Source of the DNA: Bolinopsis microptera
Taxonomy: Eukaryota; Ctenophora; Tentaculata; Lobata; Bolinopsidae
NCBI RefSeq assembly: GCF_026151205.1
Contig: NC_087075.1
Span: 6,218,858-6,282,857, forward strand
Direction of reading: 5' to 3'
Length of the DNA stretch: 64,000 bases
Part shown: in pieces, positions 58,766-64,000 of the stretch
How positions within the stretch are numbered: the stretch's first letter is position 1
Layout: the number at the start of each line of letters is the position of its first letter
Translations under genes and position numbers: made by a program
Notes under the pieces: model-generated
Database searches by the model: none
The model's input: the letters and a program-made list of their open reading frames with translations, nothing else
What the model was told of the DNA's origin: nothing

Positions 58766-61376
58766 ATGTTACGTAGCAAGAAGAAGAAAAAGAAAAAGAA
58801 GATTGTCGTGTCTCTAATCTCTGATTCGTCGTCATCATCTGAAGAAGAGAATAATAAAAAAGATTTAATCCCTTTACCTAAATCTGAACCAAGAATCATA
58901 CCCAGCAAACCTAACCAAATTAAATCGTTAGTGCTAATTTTTCTAGCTTAAAAGGTGTTAAGATCTAAGAGTTACAAAATGTAATGAATGTTTCTATAGG
59001 ATTATCTATAGATAAGAAAGCTGTCCTACATTCCAGAGACAAGGGCCTGGTATCAGTGTGTAAGCCTTGATTTGATAGATTTTAGGTAGTATTGTGTAAT
59101 ATCAATACCAGTTAGTTATGTTTCAAACTAGCTCGCAACTAAAGCTCGCAACTAAAGCTCGCAACTAAGTATATAATACCCCACACGATAAGAAAGCTGT
59201 CCAACCTTCCAGAGACGAGGGCCTGGTATCCGTGGAAGAGTACAGTTCTAAGATTCTAGATGAAGTGGGGCCAAAACACTGGCTGATGCACCTCATGAAG
59301 GAGCTTGATAGTGCAGGTTAGTTATTTATAGATGTATGGTAGTGTAACCATAGCAACACTACTTATATGGTAGTGTAACCATAGCAACACTACTTATATG
59401 GTAGTGTAACCATAGCAACACTACTTATATCGTAGTGTAACCATAGCAACACTGCTTTATATGGTACTGGCTGCGCCTCACGAAGGAGCTTGATAGTGCA
59501 GGTTAGTTATTTCCGTTTCTTAGTTAAAAGTTAAATTGTGTCTAATTAGCTATAATTAGCACAGCTATAATTAGCTAATTATTTCAGGTCCTATGAGTAA
59601 GCACACTAACGTGGCGATTGAGATCATCCGTAACTTCCCCGTTATAGTGTTTACTAGCTCAGGTAGGTTATCAGCAGCTGGTCACACGTGATGCCCTTAT
59701 ATGGCAATGTGTTTATTAGCTGTTGTCGGTTATCAGCTGGTCACACGTGATGCCCTTATATGGCAATGTGTTTACTAGCCCTTGTAGGTTATCTGCTGGT
59801 CACACGTGATGCCCTTATATGGCAATGTGTTTACTAGCCCTTGTAGGTTATCAGCTGGTCACACGTGATGCCCTTATATGGCAATGTGTTTATTAGCTCT
59901 TGTCGGTTATCAGCTGGTCACACGTGATGTCCTTATATGGCAATGTGTTTATTAGCTCTTGTCGGTTATCAGCTGGTCACACGTGATGCCCTTATATGGC
60001 AATGTGTTTACTAGCCCTTGTAGGTTATCAGCTGGTCACACGTGATGCCCTTATATGGCAATGTGTTTATTAGCTCTTGTCGGTTATCAGCTGGTCACAC
60101 GTGATGTCCTTATATGGCAATGTTACTGTTGTGAAGATGGTGTTCCCACTTTGGATTAACTCTAGGACATATTCTAGAAGAAAGCTAATAGTAAAAATTA
60201 AAAAAGAAAGCAAAAGTTCAGACATCCACTTCTGTTCAATTAGATTATCAGTGTTTACATTCTGAAGACGACTAAATAGCTTTGTAAGTTTGTAATCATT
60301 GCCGGAAAGCCGAAAGAGCAACCTAATCTGTTTTATCATTATGAAGTGCAGAAATAATGTGCACCACTCAGGTAACAAGCACGGTAAGAAGGCAATACAG
60401 ATGCTGGATGAGTGTAGGAGACGACACAACATTCACGAGAACTCTGTTCTTGAGGTGACCATAGCAACACTACCTTATATGGTAGTGTAACCATAGCAAC
60501 ACTACCTTATGTGGTCGAAGTGTTATCATTTAAATTACCTTTAATATTAATACCTCAATATTTTTCCCTCCACATTTTCTGGTTAATCAGTCGATCAGTT
60601 TGGGAGTTTGATTGGTGTGGTGTTTGGTTGGTTGTGGTGTGATTACTAGTGTGGTTCGTTTGTTCGCAGTTATAACTGTGTTTCACCCCTATTCTAGTAT
60701 TGAGTGATAAATGCAATAGCAACACTACCTTATATGGTAGTGTAACCATAGCAACACTTACAAATACCTCAGTGAACTCTTTTTTGTTTGTAACTCGGTG
60801 TAACTGTTTAGAGTTCAAAGCATTTCAGATATTTATTGACGACACTAGAGCTGGCAACAAAACGTATAACGATCTTGTAGCTGTAACTAAGGTAGGTCTA
60901 ATACATATCATAACATACAATAATTTAATTCACTTTTATTTTAAATATTATCCTTTGATATTAGTCTAATCAATAACTTAAGACCTTTTTAATTAAATTT
61001 TTCAATTTTATTGTTGTTTAAATAATTTCATCATTTGATTCATTAACACTTCTATTTGTAATATTTCCCTTTGCTATCAATATTATTATTATTATTATTA
61101 ATTTGTTGCTCTTCACACTATACTGGCTATTAAAAATCCACACAGAATTGTAAAAACCTGCCGAGCATCTAACTAAATTAAAACTATTTTCAGCAATTGG
61201 GACTGCCGCAGATATTTATAGATGAAGTATTCTACGGAGGTTACGAGGACATCCGGTCACTACACAAAAGTAAAAAGCTAGGAAGGACAATATTAGCAGC
61301 TGTTGGGTTTACTAATCTGCCGTGTAAGATTTGTAAAAAGAAAGGGGTTAACTTTCATGATCATCAATACTGGTGA
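58766..61376 (+). CDS. Gene C: third tandem paralogue, cysteine-less glutaredoxin-fold protein with CxxC/HxH tail
   Basis: Six exons: 58766-58926, 59213-59316, 59588-59662, 60372-60454, 60829-60891, 61194-61376, phases consistent; 222 residues. The N-terminus is MLRSKKKKKKKKIVVSLI followed by SDSSSSSEEENN, the same Lys-then-acidic-serine layout as gene A. The helix YSSKILDEVGPKHWLMHLMK is followed by FPVIVFTSSG (strand 1, no Cys), NKHGKKAIQML, then IFIDDTRAGNKTYNDL and LPQIFIDEVFYGG with cis-Pro near 167. The C-terminus has C206-K-I-C209, H217 and H219 (GVNFHDHQYW). Exon borders in the Grx part are at equivalent points in A, B and C (after LE, before the D(D/N)(T/S) block), proving common origin. 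Exon 2 has a damaged duplicate upstream, and its donor end is duplicated downstream. Introns 2-4 carry minisatellites seeded at the donors. Confidence 0.83.
59011..59058 (+). pseudogene. Damaged duplicate of gene C exon 2 start
   Basis: GATAAGAAAGCTGTCC and the acceptor TTCCAG plus AGAC(A/G)AGGGCCTGGTATC appear here and again at 59187-59234, the real exon. This copy runs into TGTGTAAGCC and cannot continue as the exon. It could act as a decoy acceptor or alternative exon. Confidence 0.7.
59326..59515. repeat. 30-bp repeat and duplicated exon-2 donor in gene C intron 2
   Basis: GGTAGTGTAACCATAGCAAC followed by ACTACTTATAT is repeated four times. Then GAAGGAGCTTGATAGTGCAG/GTTAGTTAT, the end of exon 2 with its donor, appears a second time at 59480-59509. 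The same GTAACCATAGCAACACTACC unit also occurs right after the exon 4 donor (60455-60510) and at 60715-60760. Confidence 0.88.
59641..60122. repeat. 59-60-bp minisatellite spanning the gene C exon 3 donor
   Basis: Eight copies of a unit containing GGTTATCAGCTGGTCACACG, then TGATGCCCTTATATGGCAAT and GTGTTTATTAGCTCTTGT. The first member of the series is the real exon end: GTGTTTACTAGCTCAG/GTAGGTTATCAG, coding VFTSS plus donor. Each unit carries a CACGTG. Confidence 0.93.
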
Positions 61377-61801
61377 TCAAGACGAACGTTTCTTAATTCT
61401 TGATATCTTATTTGCCATTATTTGTTTGGCGCTTAATAAGGTCACAGGAGCCGTATCTTGCTAAATTAGGGCCGATTTTATAGGGTCGATCAGGTATTTC
61501 AAATTTGCATTCTGTCTTTGAGAATCACTCTGACTTTAAGGTGATGTATTCTATGAAGTTTTCGTTGTATTTTATCATAAAAGTGTAAAGAATGTGAACA
61601 GCTTTCTCGGTCTATAATTTTCATTGAAAAGGTGTTTACCTATAACTCCGAACTTCGAACTTGATGTCAAGAATTATTACCACCATTGTAACTTTGTAAT
61701 TAGATCGTACGGGCAGTTTAAACTAGGATAAAGTCTCAAACTTCCTGATTAATCTTTTGTGTAATCTAAATCAACGTTATCCTTTACATAGCTGTAACAT
61801 C

Positions 61802-63513
61802 ATGTTTCATTCGGGCGAGATGCAAAAGGAAAAGCAAGGACTAGTAAAAAAGCTATTCAGAGGAAGGCACATCGAAGATAGTGAGTAAAGTAATGTTCTT
61901 GAAACTTTGAAAGAAAAAGCTTTTTTTGTTGTCAGTTTAATCGCAAGGTGCAAATATCGTTATCCTTTTCAGTGTCCATATCTTTCATCAGAGCGGTAAA
62001 ATGGTAACTAGTAGCGTAACTATGGTAATTCGAAATGTAACTTTGGTAACTACCTTATCGGACCTTATTTGGACGGACATTACTTGAACGCTGGAGGCCC
62101 TAGCGTTCATTTTAATGTCCGTTCAAATAAAGTCCGTTCAATTAATGTCCGTCCAAGTTAAAGTCCGTTGAAATTTTTTCAAAAATTTTTTCATTTCGAA
62201 CTTTTTGTCCAGAATATGACAACTTTGAGAACTTTATTGTGCCGTAAGTTAACGATGGAAAGGTTCTCTTTGGTCTGCCGGAGGCACAGAAAACTCTGCT
62301 AGTATATGATATTTTCAAGGGTCACTTGGCGGAAAAAAGTCAACAAAATTATGGCACTCAACAGCATAGTTCATGAACTAGTCCCCGCTAACATGACAAA
62401 CTTGTTCCAGCCTCTAGATATTAGTATTACGGTAAATCGTGTTTCCAAGGACATTGCCCGACGTTGTTATAGTTCATATTACTCGGGGCGGTAATGAAAC
62501 AGTGCTAGCAAAGCTCCACGTGATGTTAAGGTTAACCTTAAGTTGTCTAAGATAAAACCACTTCACGCCGAATGGCTTGTAAAAGTTAACACTGAAATGC
62601 AGGACCGGGGTAGTTTGATAAAAAAGGTTTCCATAAACTTAAAGCTGGAAATCACTGATGCTTTAAACATGGACTATTTCATGCACGAAAACCCATTTGA
62701 TGAAGATGATATGTGATATTAGACACTGATCGAGTACACATATTTTAACATTTTTACTGCTCAATGACAGCTTTTCTTACTTACTGTATAAAAATGGATT
62801 TAAAAATCATTTGCTGAAATTTAAAAACGTCAACAAAATTGAAAAAATTCGGATTTTTGATGGTTTTGAATGCCTTCGAGCGTTCATATTAATGTCCGTT
62901 CATAATTATGTCCGTTCACGTAATGTCCGTCCAAATAAGGTCCGATAAGGTAGTTACTACTAGTAGTGTAACTATGGTAACTGTCACCCATGTCACCTCC
63001 TATGTCAGGTGACAGTGATGAGCCAGATAGTTTAGATGAATTCCTTGTAGACGAAACTGCACACCCACAAACTGACCATCTCTGTATGTACGAGTAAGTA
63101 CTTAATTAATTAACCGTAATTAATTAATTAAGCGTAATTAGCACACTCGAGTAGGTGCTGTGATGAGTGATCCGTAGTCCGTATTTAGTACTTTAGTACT
63201 TTGAGAGACACAAGATAACATTATCAGTCTTCTAAAGAATTATGCTGCTCCGGACGTTCCTGACTCCGGAGGTACCTGACTCTGGAGCAGGTTATCCCAC
63301 TTATAACTATACAATTAAACGGCGACAATCTGGCTGTTGGAATAGTTAAATTATAACACTGAGTTTATGTAGTTATATCAACCTGATCATTGTGAGAGTC
63401 TACTTTAGGAAAGAGCACGGTGATCCTAGATACTCGGTGGATAGAAGAGGGAAACAGTCTGGTAAATGGGAGTGGAGAAACAATCATGACAGCAGCTTGA
63501 TTCCACCTGGTTC
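61802..63513 (+). CDS. Gene D (partial): unknown acidic protein, runs off the window
   Basis: Three exons with consistent phases: 61802-61880 (phase 1 out), 63009-63093 (phase 2 out), 63409-63513 (phase 2 out, donor GTAAGT). The product so far is about 89 residues: MFHSGEMQKEKQGLVKKLF (basic helix), an acidic segment DSDSDEPDSLDEFLVDE, then HLCMYEEKEHGDPRYSVDR and GKQSGKWEWRNNHDSSLIPP. No family is recognised. The N-terminal basic-then-acidic style recalls genes A-C, but the third exon shows no glutaredoxin-like motif. Intron 1 contains the pogo-like relic, the intron after exon 3 an 18-bp CACGTG array. The start is the first ATG before a clean donor; an upstream exon cannot be excluded. Confidence 0.55.
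62046..62957 (+). mobile_element. pogo-like (DDE_1) DNA transposon relic in intron 1 of gene D
   Basis: Terminal inverted repeats of over 36 bp start GTAACTACCTTATCGGACC and are followed by subterminal ATGTCCGTTCA repeats on both sides. The interior encodes broken pieces of a pogo/Tigger-type transposase: QKTLLVYDIFKGHLAEK (second catalytic Asp region), then in another frame HELVPANMTNLFQPLDISI, then LKLSKIKPLHAEWLVKVN. The first Asp region and the DNA-binding half are absent. The element is an internally deleted dead copy about 0.9 kb long. Confidence 0.85.
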
Positions 63514-63529
63514 GTAAGTTTGCAATTTG

Positions 63530-63795
63530 CAATGTCACGTGACGTAATACTGTCACGTGACGTTACATTGTCACGTGATGTTACATTGTCACGTGATATT
63601 ACATTGTCACGTGATGTTACATTGTCACGTGATGTCACATTGTCACGTGATGTTACATTGTCACGTGATATTACATTGTCACGTGATGTTACATTGTCAC
63701 GTGACGTTACATTGTCACGTGATGTTACATTGTCACGTGATGTTACATTGTCACGTGATGTTACATTGTCACGTGATGTTACATTGTCACGTGCC
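63530..63795. repeat. 18-bp minisatellite with CACGTG in every unit
   Basis: About 15 copies of GTCACGTGATGTTACATT with variants GATATTACATT and GACGTTACATT. 18 is a multiple of 3, so frames stay open on both strands (SRDVTL, SRDNVT), but the array lies in the intron following gene D exon 3. Confidence 0.95.
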
Positions 63796-64000
63796 CTGGT
63801 CCATGATAGGCCACAGCAGAAACTGTATAATATTAGATCGCCCGATAAAATTCCAGAATAGATATGGTACATTTTTTCGCCGTCGTCCACCCTTTCCCAT
63901 TTATATAAGATCAATTGATAAGTTTTCTCCCACTGTATTCTTGTGTAAATTTGTATTGATCCTGCTTGATGTGACAAGGAAAAATGCTCTTATCAGGAAA
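63796..64000. other. Right edge, intron of gene D
   Basis: Short AT-rich sequence following the 18-bp array. No further exon of gene D can be recognised before the window ends. Confidence 0.4.

Noticed and set aside
63365-63977. Minus-strand SRDNVT repeat frame of 183 codons
   Set aside because: Produced by the 18-bp intronic array and antisense to gene D exon 3.

Overview
This is a 64 kb stretch of an animal (metazoan) nuclear genome. The evidence is a forkhead transcription factor, genes split by short GT-AG introns, RTE-type and other LINE copies, a tRNA-derived SINE, DDE-transposon relics, and secreted lectin and pore-former-type proteins. It is AT-rich and unusually loaded with minisatellites: roughly one third of the window is tandem repeat by eye. 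An invertebrate of an early-branching or marine lineage such as a cnidarian or sponge is plausible, but nothing here fixes the phylum.

Layout. 1-2.1 kb: purine-only 10-bp array. 3.0-5.0 kb: four-exon Fox gene (+). 6.1-8.6 kb: 21-bp array. 8.7-11.4 kb: long terminal-inverted-repeat element beside a LINE endonuclease fragment. 12.0-13.1 kb: complete foldback element with an 8-bp target duplication. 14.4-18.2 kb: LINE fragment, 194-bp and 215-bp tandem arrays. 19.1-20.8 kb: intronless gene for a secreted protein with Vps62-like repeats and an aerolysin-type C-terminus. 22.0-28.1 kb: orphan FTSJ1-like exon (-) fused to a 6 kb, 48-bp array. 28.8-31.9 kb: intact LINE ORF (-). 32.8-43.1 kb: transglutaminase-like (kyphoscoliosis peptidase/hillarin type) gene whose introns are filled by 43-, 38- and 32-bp arrays; it carries a frameshift and lacks its 3' catalytic exon. 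43.3-44.5 kb: another foldback element with a long CA tract.

47.7-61.4 kb holds the most interesting locus: three tandem paralogous genes (A, B, C, all +), reconstructed exon by exon with consistent splice phases. Each encodes a charged, serine-rich N-terminus, a glutaredoxin-like fold with no active-site cysteine, and a C-terminal CxxC...H motif, resembling the GRXCR family in outline. Between A and B, on the minus strand, is a six-exon secreted F-type-lectin-like gene. A fourth + gene (D) of unknown family starts at 61.8 kb and runs off the right edge; its first intron contains a pogo-like transposon relic.

A recurring pattern is that tandem arrays begin or end exactly at exon-intron junctions, and several repeat units contain the junction itself. 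This suggests that splice-site-spanning duplications seed minisatellites here. No operon logic applies; apart from the A-B-C cluster the genes look functionally unrelated.
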